The notes below the pieces were generated by a model. It saw nothing but the letters and a program-made list of their open reading frames with translations. It was not told the origin of the DNA and searched no databases. From Reticulascus tulasneorum (Eukaryota > Ascomycota > Sordariomycetes > Glomerellales > Reticulascaceae), in assembly GCA_001557505.1 (NCBI GenBank), contig LSAX01000003.1, forward strand, positions 1,178,001 to 1,242,000: a stretch of DNA of 64,000 nucleotides, written 5' to 3'. Below, one piece after another: positions 53,256-64,000 of the stretch. Both the position numbers and the translations under genes were made by a program. Position 1 is the first letter of the stretch. Every line of letters begins with the position of its first letter.

Positions 53256-55076
53256 ATGGCAGCTCCTAATCACCCAGAGAAAGGACCGCTTTCTCAGCAG
53301 GACCAACAGCTCTACCCCCCGCCTCCTGGTGCAGCACCGGCGCAACAGCACCCGTTGCAATCTCACCCGTTTCAAACAAGCCAGACCGAGAACACAGCGG
53401 CGCCATACTCTGTTGCCAACGATAACTTTCCCCCGCCTCCACCGGGTCCGCCACCAAACCAACAACCATATCTATCGCAGGCACATCCTCCTCAGCAGTA
53501 CGATGGCCATCAGCAAAGCGTCCCGCATCAATACCAGCCGCAGGAGCATCTTTCCTCCAACCAATACGATCCCCATCAGCAGAATCTCCCACAGCAACAC
53601 GGTCTTCCGCCGCAGCATCCCGACGAGAAGCCCATCCCAGACTACAACCCCGCCAACCCTAATCTGCAATACGCGCCCCCAGCGACTTCGGCAGCGTACA
53701 ACGACCCGCCGAGCGATGACGAGCACCGCCAAAAACATTCGGGATGGGGTGCACGGCTGACGCAAATGGGCATCAAGGCCGCGGCGCCCATCAACGCGCT
53801 GGCGAATAAGATGGGGTCGCAGAGCTTTTTGCCTACGACTATGGATAAGGAGTGCGAGAAGGCCGCTCAAATCTTGAAGAGCTTCTGCAGTAAGGTTTCC
53901 CATGCTTCTACCAGCAGTGTTGATACTAATGATTCCACAGAAGAAGGTATTGCCTCCGATCCGGCGACCCAGCAGCCCCCACCGCAAGTCGAGCCCGTCA
54001 CTCCCGTGCCTGGTGACCGCCCGATCACGCCTACAAAACAAAAGAAGGAGCGTGGAGCGCTTATCAAGATTCCTCCAAAAGTACTTGCGAAAGCTAAGGG
54101 TTTGGCAATCTTCACCACTGCCAGAGTCGGCTTCCAGTTCTCTGGTGCAACCGGCTCGGGTGTCCTCATTGCCCGCTTGCCGGACGGCTCGTGGAGCCCT
54201 CCGTCTGGTATCCAAGTACACGCTGTTGGAGCAGGCTTCATGATTGGTGTGGACATTTATGACTGTGTTTGTGTTATCAACAGCAAAGATGCTCTCGCCG
54301 CATTCATGAGTACCCGTGTCAGCTTGGGCCCGGATGTGGCCGTTGTCGCTGGTCCGTACGGCGCGGGCGGCACCTTGGACTTTGGTGCCGGATATGGTGG
54401 CGAAAAGAAGCCAGAGGAGAAGCAGACTATCGTCGATCCGGCGGGACCTATACCGGCCACCGCCGGCGGTGCACCACCTGCATACGATGCTGCCCACCCC
54501 GGTAACGACGGGAAGCTGAAGCCCGAGCAGAAGAGCCACAAAAGAAGCAGCAGCAGCAGTGCGCTCAAACCCGTCTTCTCCTACGTCAAGTCCCGCGGCT
54601 TCTATGCCGGAGTCCAGGTTGATGGCACAGTGGTGACAGAGCGCAAGGAAGCCAACGCCGCCTTTTACGGCCAGAAGGTGTCGGTTCAGCAGATTCTGAG
54701 AGGAGAGGTTCAAGCTCAAGGCACAACAGGACATTGGCCGAGTGGAGCAAAGGCGCTTTATGATGCCCTCAAAATTGCTGAATCACAGCCACAGACGGCG
54801 GACGCAACTTTCCTCGCTCCAACGACCGCGACGGCTCCGCCACATGGCGGCCCTCTTCATCAGCAGCAGACGCAACACACCCCAGGCGTCGTCGGAGTTC
54901 CTCTTGAGCGCCAGGAGCAGCACTTGCCCCTCCACCCCAAGGGCACGGAGACGGCTCCGCATCACCTCGGCACCACGGCGCCCGCCTCTGGAACTTCTAC
55001 CGAGCACCCGCCAGCTTATGTGGATGATGGCGTTGTGCGCCCGGCTGTCGGCGACAACAAAGGCACCTACCAGTGA
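53256..55076 (+). CDS. Ysc84/SH3YL1-type lipid-binding protein of actin patches (SYLF domain)
   Basis: Protein of the SYLF family (yeast Ysc84/Lsb3), which binds phosphoinositides and actin at endocytic sites. ATG 53256 (acaATGgc) gives a Pro/Gln-rich disordered N-terminus of about 160 residues with polyproline stretches (FPPPPPGPPP) that could bind SH3 domains. The SYLF domain starts at KECEKAAQILKSFC and continues RGALIKIPPKVLAKAKGLAI, FTTARVGFQFSGATGSGVLI, ARLPDGSWSPPSGIQVHAVG and AGFMIGVDIYDCVCVINSKD, then AVVAGPYGAGG, VFSYVKSRGFYAGVQVDGTV and FYGQKVSVQQILRGEV. A 51-bp segment, 53890-53940, has a GTAAGG donor, an ACTAAT branch and a CCACAG acceptor; removing it keeps the frame and gives LKSFCKEG, like the conserved KSFCKDG. 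The spliced product has 589 residues. The C-terminus is again disordered. Unlike yeast Ysc84 no SH3 domain is seen. Confidence 0.92.
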   Translation: MAAPNHPEKGPLSQQDQQLYPPPPGAAPAQQHPLQSHPFQTSQTENTAAPYSVANDNFPPPPPGPPPNQQPYLSQAHPPQQYDGHQQSVPHQYQPQEHLSSNQYDPHQQNLPQQHGLPPQHPDEKPIPDYNPANPNLQYAPPATSAAYNDPPSDDEHRQKHSGWGARLTQMGIKAAAPINALANKMGSQSFLPTTMDKECEKAAQILKSFCSKVSHASTSSVDTNDSTEEGIASDPATQQPPPQVEPVTPVPGDRPITPTKQKKERGALIKIPPKVLAKAKGLAIFTTARVGFQFSGATGSGVLIARLPDGSWSPPSGIQVHAVGAGFMIGVDIYDCVCVINSKDALAAFMSTRVSLGPDVAVVAGPYGAGGTLDFGAGYGGEKKPEEKQTIVDPAGPIPATAGGAPPAYDAAHPGNDGKLKPEQKSHKRSSSSSALKPVFSYVKSRGFYAGVQVDGTVVTERKEANAAFYGQKVSVQQILRGEVQAQGTTGHWPSGAKALYDALKIAESQPQTADATFLAPTTATAPPHGGPLHQQQTQHTPGVVGVPLERQEQHLPLHPKGTETAPHHLGTTAPASGTSTEHPPAYVDDGVVRPAVGDNKGTYQ

Positions 55077-58000
55077 GGATCTGGACGTGATGATGATAAT
55101 AGTATGGACGGCGTTGAAAGGGAAGGAAGGCGGGCTTAAGGCTCTAGTATGTGGTATTTCGTAAATTACCTAGATGGTTGCACGTAGCTATGCACTGCAT
55201 ACCCATAGATTGGATTTCATCGGGTACTCGATATCCTGTCAAAATCTCAAACACCTTTCGTAAACGAAACATCTTTTGTTGTGCATCTTTTTCAATGTGA
55301 ATTGTCTGGGGTGCGCATGTTACTGGGATATTCTGGATTACTTGAATTCAGCTGTGCCGGACCCGTAGCGATATTTGAGTGGTGCCGAATCGGAGGATAG
55401 TTCTCCATATTCACCCCCTTTCATCCACACAAGTAAAGTGCACTTTCGTCAGCCATTGCTCCGAATTGCCACTTGGACACCGCTGGCATGGTCTTACTAC
55501 GGTGCTATGGGAGACATATGGAAGCTGATTTGAGGCCGCCGCCGTTGGGCAGATCTCGACTTTTAGGGGCAGTTCATCAGTCCTGGACTGTGATTGGAAG
55601 CCCCTTGGGGGCGAAGGAGCTGATCCCGCTGCTTCCACCGCATGGCGTGCAGGGGTGTCAGAATTCCAGGAGGCCAATCTGACGTGGAGGAAGCAGGTCT
55701 TTTGAGGTCGATATCTGGCCTACTACTATGTTCCTGCATTCCCGCAGATAACATATGCAGACAATCTGTAGGTCGGCAGAGACAGAGGAACCGGGGCATC
55801 CTTTCCGGTAGCATGGGAGAGTTTACACCACGCATGCTTGGGGACATTGATGTGTTACTCGTCGTTTATGGCGCTGTAAAATATTATATCGAACCCGTCA
55901 TGCTTCCGACAATAGTGGGCCTCCCACAATGCCATCCCTGCCAACGTTTCGACCCAAACTCACTTGATGTTGCTGATCCACCGTTCCCTAGGCGTAAGAT
56001 TCGGGGGATGAGAGCAGATCGATATATATTCTTGTTTCAAGCGTCGTCGTTGATCCACAGGGGAGCGACGGGATGGATGTTGATCTAACGACTACGCAGC
56101 GGTACGTGTTCCTGTGTACGTACCTGGGTTTCGGGGTTGACGCTACCAGGCTAGGCCATCTGATGAAGAAGAATCTGTTTGTGGGAGCCGGTTTTGTCCC
56201 TTGAGCGTCAGAGAGATGAACCTCCAGCAACGGGACGGACGATGTCGTGACGAAAAAGTTGTCACAAGGAACAGCCCATTGGTAAAATCCGTCGTCGGTA
56301 GTCCTACATTTCCCAAGCCGTTCCCCACGCCAAGACGAAGATTTCGAAATCATCCAAATTGGGGACCCGGCGCCGGTAGTGTTGGAATATTTCCACAGTA
56401 CTTCATAGCGCTGCCCACGTGCCTGCTTGGAATGTGTGGATATGGCTGTACATACGGACTACATACGTACGCATTTAAGCAGATCTGGGAACATGCAAGT
56501 TTGCCTTTCGCTTCTGGCTTTAACCACGCAAATACCTACCTCTCGCTAACGACCAACACGGCAAGCCACCGATCACAGCGAATCAATTTGCTTTCGTGGC
56601 CGCACGGGGGAACTTTCAAAGGGCACTCTCAATGGGGTTCTGAGACGGTGGCGCTCGAGGACACGCTCTCTGGCGACTTGAGAGGGAATTATGTCTCATC
56701 GCTTTCGTTCCAGGTATGGATGTTCGAATATTGCTCGACAATGTGGCGGCATGGCGTCATTGAGGTCTGTTGAAGATGGTCGGTATGCCAAGACCACGAA
56801 GCAAATCTCCCAGCCGCCGTTCCCAAAAACTTTTAGGGGTGCAATCGTAGATCTGAAAATGGCCTTGGATGTACAATGTAGGTACCGAACCCCCTTTTCG
56901 TCATAACATGGGTATCTTAGTGGGGTTCCGCCAATGCTACAGAAGCTAAAATGTACGCCAACCTATCTGTAGCGCATGTAGTCCGTACCAATGCGGGCTT
57001 TCTCAGCTTCTGGCAGGCGGCGGCGGGGCCCATGGGATTTTTGGTGGGTGTTCCGGCTTTTCGTGGCCGCTTCAAAAAAGCTTCAATGTGCGGGTGGTGG
57101 GAGGCGACGCGTATGTAGGTAGCTTGGCCCCAGTGTATTTCTTGTCTAAAATAGAACATATGTCTCGACACGAGTGTGGTTTCACTTCGCAGAACACGAA
57201 GACACCACGGAGAAAGAAAAAAACAGGGAAAGTCCCGAGTCAAGACCCACGAGCGAGGGGTTGCATACCCGTATTCTTACGACGCACATATCTATTCGTA
57301 TGGAGAAAGCATGGCATGAGTAGTAGTTAAGACAGGTCAGCGTGGCAATGTCTCAACGTTTTCGTGTGTCCTCCCCCACCCCCGACTCTGACTGTTCTTC
57401 GGTGGCAACTAGAAAAGGAAGAATCACTGGGAAAATGTAGGATGCTTAAATGCCAATATCGGTTTGGGAATAGAACGTGGAGGACAAAGATTTAAGATTA
57501 CCTCCCTTGTTGTACCTGAAGTATCTATCCCAGTATTGGTAGATTAGAGAGATTAAATGGACGTGACAACTTTCGCAATCTGTACCCTGATTGGGGTGCA
57601 TGTACACGGAGGTACCTGAACGCGCCATAAGGATACCCTGAGATTGGAGAGTGTGTACCAACAGCACCCTAAGTTCGGTAAGTCGGTCGGGTCTCTTCGC
57701 GCTATCAGCTAAGGGGCCCCTGTTAGCCGAAATAGTTTTCCGCTTCAAAGGCCTGGCCACTGAAATTGATTGCAACGCTCTTTTGGGTTGGCGAGCTAAT
57801 TTACAACCCTATGTACGAAGTACTACACGGTACATACGCGCCTTGGTCGAATAACGCCATACGCAGTGGATTTCACCAATCCCTCGCTATCGATGCCAGG
57901 TCTCAAAAAGCCCCCAGTCAATTCGGTCGAGTTTTTGTGATGGAGGCGTTCGACTGTGTTCCCCACCTCATGATCACTCCTACGAGTTCATTTTACTACC

Positions 58001-58500
58001 TGCGTCTTCCGTAACCATCCATTCTGAGTACGCAGGATGGTTTTGGAAATCGTCTCATTCAGAAAGGACTTTGGGACATGCTATCGTTGACACATGGCTT
58101 TGATCTTCGGAGCCAGTCGATCCTTAATTGGGGGCCCAGCATCCCACAAGGAGCAACTCAATTATTATCACTGTGCCTGCCAGGACCCGACAACGGGACG
58201 GGCCCCCCACCATTCACCGTGGCTTCTGGGTCTGCGAGCGGCCCTGCCACTTTGGCCAGGGTTGCCTCCAGTAACTGGAAGGCCACTGAAGAGCAGAATG
58301 AACTAACTAGGGACGTCCGTACTAGGTAATTGACATAGGTGCATGTAGGTAGGTAGCGAGTTAGCGTCTACCGTCGGTGTCTCCTTTTCCAATTCTGAAG
58401 ATCCTGGCCCCCATCCCATCGTCTTCCTAACCCCGGACCCTGTCCCACCCAGATCATTCGTTTGATCCCGTAGCTAATCTGAAGCCGTTAGCAGCAGCCA
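55077..58500. other. Long gene-free region
   Basis: About 3.4 kb without a convincing gene. Frames of 80-190 codons occur on both strands (for example 55642-56088 and 56201-56773 plus, 55988-56353 minus), but they overlap antisense and none shows a family motif, signal peptide or domain-like composition. GTAGGTAGGTAG-type short repeats lie at about 58345-58357. Confidence 0.55.
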
Positions 58501-58922
58501 TGTACGTGGAAAGAACTTAAGTACCTCCTACAATCCTACAAGCCATTATTACCACCTACTACTTCTTCTCCTCATCTCCTCTTCCACAATCCCCCTCCTC
58601 CTTTTCCTCCGCCTTCGTATTTCTTCCTTACGGTTCTTGTGCAGAAGAAACATATGGCCTTCTACATCTATTGAAGTATTTATTCCGATCTCTCTCATGA
58701 TCGCGCCACTCGCTCAGCGTTAAACACTCCTTTTGCATTGATCGCATTGCCCTCCTCACCCCTGACAGGTCTTGGGTCGCGGGTAGTCTCGTCTGATCTT
58801 ATACTACCGTTCTACACCAACACCACCAACAATACGCCGAGGGCTCAACGAAATTACGACCAGTGAACCCCGAGAACATCGCGACGCTGGAGGAAAAGAA
58901 GTACGGCGTCTTCCCGAGGACC
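58501..58922 (+). promoter_or_regulatory. Pyrimidine-rich promoter/leader of the glycosyltransferase gene
   Basis: A strongly CT-rich tract at about 58559-58628 precedes the start codon by some 300 bp, the usual layout of TATA-less core promoters in filamentous fungi. The frame of the coding region is open back to 58863 but contains no ATG before 58923. Confidence 0.5.
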
Positions 58923-60566
58923 ATGGGAGCGAAGATGCCAACGTCGTATCGGATGTTCAGCATGAGGAACCCCTACGCCAGAACCCTGCTCTTCGCCGTA
59001 GTCGTCTTGGTCCTGATGGCCGTGACGCTACGGACGGACACCATTGACGTGACGGAGCACATCCTCGAGCACACGGGGGCAAAGCAACATGCGTCTTCCG
59101 GTACGCAACAGCCTCTCGATGTCGTCCCGGCACCGCCGCAGACCGGCGAGGCCGACGCTCCGAAATCTACACATGTCATGAACTGCGATATCGATACGGG
59201 CCATTTGAAGAAACTCCGGGAGAAATATGGTCTGGAAAACCGGATGCAATACCTGAAGCGATACGTCAAGTTCACCCGGAAACCAATCCAGCGCAAGTCG
59301 TACACCAAGATTCAGCAGACCTTCCTGCCAAAGAAGTTCAAGACTATCCATCTGGCAAAGACCTACGATTCCGAGGAATGCCTTGAGCCCCTTGAGGTCA
59401 ATGTGCCGCAATCGCCCTTCCCCGCCACGGTCAACGCCTCCGACTTCATGTTTGCCGTGTCCACAACCTTTAAACGTTTTAGCGAGGCGAAGACGAGTTC
59501 CATCGATGAGTGGTCTTTCTGGTTGACTGACAGCCGGGGCAACTCCAATGGTGCCAAGCTGATTCTCCTTCTCTTGGATGCAAGCGAAGAGGAGCTGGAG
59601 GATGCTCGCGGACGGTTGACCAAGATTGGGATCGACGCCGACGTGTTCCACTCTGATGCTTCTATGGAGATGGCAGTGCGATACCTGACGCTGGTGCCGA
59701 CGCTGTACAACCATCCCGAACGACCCAACAAGAAGTGGCTAGTAACCTGCGACGACGACACCTACTTTCCCAGCATGCACGCGCTGGTTGAGAAATTCAG
59801 CAATTTCGATCACGAGGCTCCCATGTACATCGGAACCCTATCCGAGGACGTAAACGCTCTCGACCGTCATGGATCTCAGGCTTTTGGAGGCGCTGGTGTT
59901 TTCCTCAGCCTTCCGCTGGCTGCTAAAATATCGGTGCTCTTTGACAGCTGCAAAACAGAGGACAAGATTCGCGAGTCCAACTCTGGATGGGGCCCGCAGG
60001 GTGACATTCTGCTCCGCAAGTGCATCTATGAGAACACTGAGGTCAGGCTCACTAGCGTGTGGGATCTGTGGCAGCTCGATCTGTACGGCGACCCGGCCGG
60101 ATTCTACGAGGGGGGCATCAAGCCGTTGAGTTTGCACCACTACAAGGGCAGCGGCTGGCATCTCGCCCATCCCTTCGAGTACACCAAGATCGCACATACA
60201 TGCGGTGAGGACTGCTCGCTGCAGCGATTTGTTACCGAAGATAACTTTATCATCTCCAACGGGTTCAGCGTCGCGCACTATCCCAAGGGTATTGATTTCA
60301 ACCTGGATCAGTTCGAAGGCACTTTCAACGCGGCGCCTGAGGACAAGGGCTGGAACCTGGACTTCATGTTTGGTCCTCAACGAAAGTCGCTCCTCAAGAC
60401 GGGTCGCAAGATTAGCTGGGAGCTGCAAGAAGCACACAGCAACGAGGATGGCTCCGTCCTTCAAACCTACACTCGCAAGCGTGACGACTGGCGATGGGTC
60501 GACGGAGACGGCAAGCCATTGAGCAGGACAGACGGAGTAATCGAGCTTGTCTGGATTCCCTCGTGA
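58923..60566 (+). CDS. Type II membrane glycosyltransferase, fringe/GT31-like
   Basis: Golgi-type glycosyltransferase with a short cytosolic tail, one membrane anchor (TLLFAVVVLVLMAVTL, residues 21-36), a stem region and a lumenal catalytic domain. Single exon, 547 residues from ATG 58923 (accATGgg). Catalytic part: DFMFAVSTTFKRFSEA, LILLLLDASEEELEDARGRL, then the metal-binding DxD motif as TCDDDTYF (Asp277-279) in KKWLVTCDDDTYFPSMHALV. FGGAGVFLSLPLAAKI and GWGPQGDILLRKCIYE follow, the GGAG and G-x-x-D segments of fringe/DUF604 proteins. Conserved cysteines occur in HTCGEDCSLQRF. Sugar donor and acceptor are unknown; many fungi have several such genes, so the target could be wall or secreted glycoproteins. 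Confidence 0.9.
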   Translation: MGAKMPTSYRMFSMRNPYARTLLFAVVVLVLMAVTLRTDTIDVTEHILEHTGAKQHASSGTQQPLDVVPAPPQTGEADAPKSTHVMNCDIDTGHLKKLREKYGLENRMQYLKRYVKFTRKPIQRKSYTKIQQTFLPKKFKTIHLAKTYDSEECLEPLEVNVPQSPFPATVNASDFMFAVSTTFKRFSEAKTSSIDEWSFWLTDSRGNSNGAKLILLLLDASEEELEDARGRLTKIGIDADVFHSDASMEMAVRYLTLVPTLYNHPERPNKKWLVTCDDDTYFPSMHALVEKFSNFDHEAPMYIGTLSEDVNALDRHGSQAFGGAGVFLSLPLAAKISVLFDSCKTEDKIRESNSGWGPQGDILLRKCIYENTEVRLTSVWDLWQLDLYGDPAGFYEGGIKPLSLHHYKGSGWHLAHPFEYTKIAHTCGEDCSLQRFVTEDNFIISNGFSVAHYPKGIDFNLDQFEGTFNAAPEDKGWNLDFMFGPQRKSLLKTGRKISWELQEAHSNEDGSVLQTYTRKRDDWRWVDGDGKPLSRTDGVIELVWIPS

Positions 60567-61729
60567 ATGACAAACAATCATTCACACGAACACCATACCA
60601 TGACGAGATGACTCATGGCGCAGGATAGGATCCCTATAAGACATGGACGCGTTCTGCGATTGGCATAACAGGCTGCTTTCAGGCTTTGAAGGCCAACTCC
60701 CGATTTTGGAGACTTTGGGATAAACAGTGAGCTTGAGACGTCGAACTCTAAATCATGCCGCTGCCGAAAGCGTATTTGCACGCCTCGATGAAATGCTCGC
60801 ATGGATAGAGCTAGGGTGACGCGATTCATACCTGTCTGGGAAGCTGGCTACACCTCTCCATCCAGCTTGCAGGACACTATTGGGCGCCATGCAGGCTGAC
60901 AACGTCCGCAAACCACCGCCTAACAAAACGCAGACTGTCCAGCACAAAACAGTCTTGCACTTTTACCAACAAAACGATAATCATAATTTACCTTGATGTG
61001 CTCATTTGTCATTTGTTTCAAATCTTTCGAAATTACTAGGCCTCGGAGCATTGCGGACCGCGACATGTGGCAACTTCCGTCGGGAAGGCTAGCCTGACGG
61101 CGTTAACGGTTGATGTACAATCTATTCGGTTCATTTTTCAAGGCGCGGAGCTAGCTTCGCATGGGAGGATTGAGATGGGGATTGGACATTGTACATAGAT
61201 GATTTTCCTGGGTTTTCTCTTTGGGGTGATTGCCACAGGGCATTTGCGGGTGTCATAGTGTCGTCGTTGAGATGGACTGGCACTGGAGTTTCTTTTGGAT
61301 GGACAGGAGGGCGACGAGGTGCTCATACCTAGGTAGTCTGATGAGTATGAATGTGGAAAAAGACATGTTTCAAAAAGTTGCCATTGCTTCATTTACTCTT
61401 GGTGCTCTGATAGTATACTCTGTCCACAGCTCGACGTGCACATGTCAGATGAACTGATCACACTCGCCATGGATGATTCGTTGGTGTGAAAGAGATGCTG
61501 GCGTCAAGAATTCATGCCTCAAATTTCAGGCCCCAACCCCCACCACTCGGACAGATCGTGCCCCGCCAACGTCAGTTGTTGCCTTCCATGTTTTGGGGAA
61601 TGAAGTCATCGGCAACACCACAAATCCTCGAAACCGAGTGCTCTGCCACCGCCTGAGAATCACATTCGAAATGGCGACGTAAGTCTTCCTTGCTCTTCGA
61701 GCGCGCTTTGACAAAATTAATCAGTCACC
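60567..61729. other. Intergenic region upstream of palA
   Basis: About 1.2 kb. Contains a perfect 10-bp palindrome TACCTAGGTA at 61326-61335. No gene supported on either strand. Confidence 0.55.
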
Positions 61730-64000
61730 ATGAACAGCATATCCAACATACTCTCCCTGCCCTTTCGCAAGTCGACGCACCTGTCTCTCACCTCGACCAT
61801 CAGGCAGTACATCAACACCAAATATGACCAGCACCCTGACATGTTCCGTCAGGACATGGAGGTTATTGACGCGCTGCGGAAAGATGCTGTAAATGTGCGC
61901 GAGCCGCATCCGAGCGGGATTAAGAAGCTTCAGGCCTACGCGGCGCAACTGTCTTGGATGAGTGGCAAGTTTCCAATTGATGTAAGTGGACTCCGCGGTC
62001 CTAGCGCACGGCAGACTTCCGCGATTCTCGCTGCTAAGATGTTTCTGTGGTAGATTGGTGCCGAGTTTACGTGGTACCCTGCGTTGGGCTACAATACCGA
62101 ACGGCCGATGGTGCGCAACAACCTCAAGTACGAGCTCATGAACGTCCTGTATAACCTTGCCGCCCTATATTCCCAGATGGCGATCGCGCAACCGAGGTCG
62201 GGGGGAGAGGGACTGAAGACTGCTGCAGGTTATTTCGCTGCCGCAGCCGGTGTGCTGTTACACATGCAAAAGGAGATCTTGCCCGAGCTTAGGATGTCGG
62301 ACCCTCCAGAGGATATGGATAACAACACACTCGAGTCTCTCATGCAGCTATTCTTGGCTGAGAGCCAGGAATGCTTTTGGCAAAAGGCTGTGATGGACGG
62401 GTACAAAGATGCGATTATTGCGAGGCTTGCGGCACGAACATCGGACCTGTACAACCTGGCTGGGGAATCGGCCATGAAGAGCGAGGCAATCAGCTCGGCT
62501 TGGATCCACCACATGAGCGCGAAGCATCACCACTTCGCCGGAGCGGCACAGTACCGGGCAGCCTGCGATTGCTTAGAAAAGAGGAAGTATGGCGAGGAAG
62601 TGGCTCGACTAACGGATGCGGTCGCTTGCGTAAATGAGGGGCTGAGGGAAAGTCGAGGAGGATATTTGAATAAGGCTGTGTTGGATGACTTGAACGGACT
62701 GAAGAGGAAAGTAGAAGAGGATCTGAAGAGAGCAGAGAAGGACAATGATATGTTGTATCTGAGTAAGTCTAATCTAGTCGATGGAATTGAGCCGCAGCTG
62801 ACATGTGCAGACCCGGTGCCGCCAAAATCAGAGTTGAAGATCCTCGACAGAGCCAACATGGCGGTTGCGAAAGTGCCACCGCAAGTCGCGAATCCTTTCG
62901 ACTATCTCGGTGATCAAGCTGAATTTGGGCCTGCCTTATTCACAAAACTCGTCCCATTCTCGGTCCACGCCGCAATAACCATCTACGAACAACGGCGCGA
63001 CCGTCTTGTCAATCAGAACATCATTCAGGAGCTAGAGGTTCTCACGGACAAGATCCACACCCTTTTGAGCTCAATAAACCTTCCAGGATCTCTACAGGCA
63101 TTGGAGAAGCCTCTGGGTCTTCCGCACAGTTTAGTACAACATGCCGAGGAGATTCGACAAGCCGATGCGATAGGGAGGATTCAACGGGCATTCTCGGATA
63201 TAAACAAGCTTCGCACAGCCGATCTTGCTATATTCGAGGAAGGCAAGGCGATACTTGCTAGCGAGGAGGAGGAAGACAACCGTCTCAGAAGGAAGTATGG
63301 CACAGAGCGGTGGTCGAGACCAGAGAGCAAGAGTGATCCCCAAGGAAGCCAATTGTGGGCTCAGGCGGCCGAAATTGAGGGTTACTTTGCGAGCAGTATC
63401 AGCAGCGATGGACTGGTTCGAGAGAAATTTGCTCAAGTTGAGGAACTGCTTGTAATGCTTTCGGGTTCCGACCGAGCACTGATGGACTTCGTCCCGTCCA
63501 GCCGACGCATGGATATCCCGGAAGTTCTTAAGCCAGTCATAGGACGACTGCGCGGGGCTTACAACGATGTCCTTCGGTTAGAATCACGGCGGCGGAAGAA
63601 GGCCGAAGCACTGCGAGAGAAGTGTCGGACGGACGACATCAAGCCAGACATTCTCAAAGAGGCGGCTCGGCTCGAGCGTACATACCCTACCACCGCAATC
63701 GTCCCGGCGCATTTCGAGGATTTCTTCGAGAAGCGACTGGATAAGCTGTATGAGCCGGAACTGGAGGCAGTAGAAAAGGAGGCGACAGAGCAAGAACGAT
63801 TGCTAAACGAGGTGACCAGAGTCAACAGGGAGTTCGAGAGCCAGAAGAAGAACATGGGCGACCGAGGGAATCGCGAACGCGAACAGGCTCTGCAGAAGCT
63901 GGACAACGCATACTACAAGTACAAGGAGATTGTTAACAACGTGGATGTGGGTCGGAAGTTCTATAATGACCTGAGCAAGCTCGTGGGCGCCAACTTCCGA
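61730..64000 (+). CDS. palA: pH-response regulator PalA/Rim20 (BRO1 domain), 3' end beyond the window
   Basis: Scaffold of the ambient-pH (Pal/Rim) pathway; the BRO1 domain binds ESCRT-III (Vps32/Snf7) and the V domain binds YPXL/I motifs of the PacC/Rim101 factor to allow its processing at alkaline pH. Exons 61730-61981, 62054-62762 and 62811 onward; introns 61982-62053 and 62763-62810 have GTAAGT donors, and the joins give KFPIDIGAEFTWYPALG and LYLNPVPPKSELKILDRA. About 715 residues are inside the window. The N-terminus NILSLPFRKSTHLSLTSTIR followed by QYINTKYDQHPDMFRQDM resembles Aspergillus PalA more than Bro1. BRO1 covers about residues 1-390; the rest is coiled V-domain sequence (NVDVGRKFYNDLSKLV). 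The Pro-rich C-terminal tail is not in the window. Confidence 0.93.

Noticed and set aside
53472..54734. 420-codon minus-strand frame
   Set aside because: Antisense to the Ysc84 gene; Cys/Arg/Gly-rich shadow of GC-rich third positions.
56201..56773. 190-codon plus-strand frame in the long gap
   Set aside because: No domain, signal peptide or coding-like composition, and conflicting frames overlap it; kept only as a possible orphan under findings.
59028..59714. 228-codon minus-strand frame
   Set aside because: Antisense to the GT31-like gene.
1..64000. CRISPR array, rRNA, tRNA or intact transposon
   Set aside because: No regularly spaced repeats, conserved rRNA blocks, cloverleaf genes, long terminal repeats or transposase/reverse-transcriptase frames were seen.

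Overview
The window is nuclear DNA from a filamentous ascomycete (Pezizomycotina, most likely a Sordariomycete; no species is named). The evidence is short introns of 45-90 bp with GTAAGT-type donors and CTAAC-like branch points, compact genes on both strands, and lineage-typical families: Zn2Cys6 regulator, Pth11-like receptor, HET and NACHT proteins, PalA/Rim20. Splice models were built by hand from reading-frame phase and family similarity. I saw no rRNA, tRNA, CRISPR array or intact transposon.

Layout. 1-8.3 kb: a possible 3' end of a gene at the left edge, glycerol kinase, a Zn2Cys6 regulator, and a gelsolin/severin-type actin-binding protein. 8.3-16 kb: a gene-poor stretch holding an HSL-type alpha/beta hydrolase, a cysteine-free secreted hydrophobic protein and a monocarboxylate-type MFS transporter. 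16.6-26.5 kb: a metabolic and surface block with a GMC oxidoreductase, a Pth11-like seven-helix protein (with a probable GC-AG intron), an NCS1 purine/cytosine permease and a secreted GH2 exo-beta-D-glucosaminidase.

28-37.2 kb is the most interesting part. It holds two large allorecognition/NLR-type genes, tail to tail. The first reads as one 1770-residue protein with the order NACHT_N, NACHT, ankyrin repeats, then a complete HET module at the C-terminus, the reverse of the HET-NACHT-WD40 order of HET-E/HET-D. Retention of its last intron would give an NLR without HET. The second is a 1029-residue HET-ankyrin protein.

38.3-42.6 kb: two divergently transcribed secreted Ala/Ser/Thr-rich proteins, one with a Kex2 site and a 7-residue tandem repeat. 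43.3-55.1 kb: an OB-fold-like unknown, a small unknown, a Hal2-type bisphosphate nucleotidase, a second alpha/beta hydrolase, an extended-SDR epimerase, an FSH1-type serine hydrolase, and a Ysc84/SH3YL1 protein with a frame-preserving intron. 55.1-58.9 kb has no convincing gene. 58.9-64 kb: a type II membrane GT31/fringe-like glycosyltransferase and the 5' part of palA/RIM20, which runs off the right edge.

Apart from the paired HET/NLR genes and the divergent secreted pair, neighbours do not form an obvious pathway. GMC oxidoreductase, MFS transporter and Pth11-like receptor lie together, but there is no synthase to make this a secondary-metabolite cluster.
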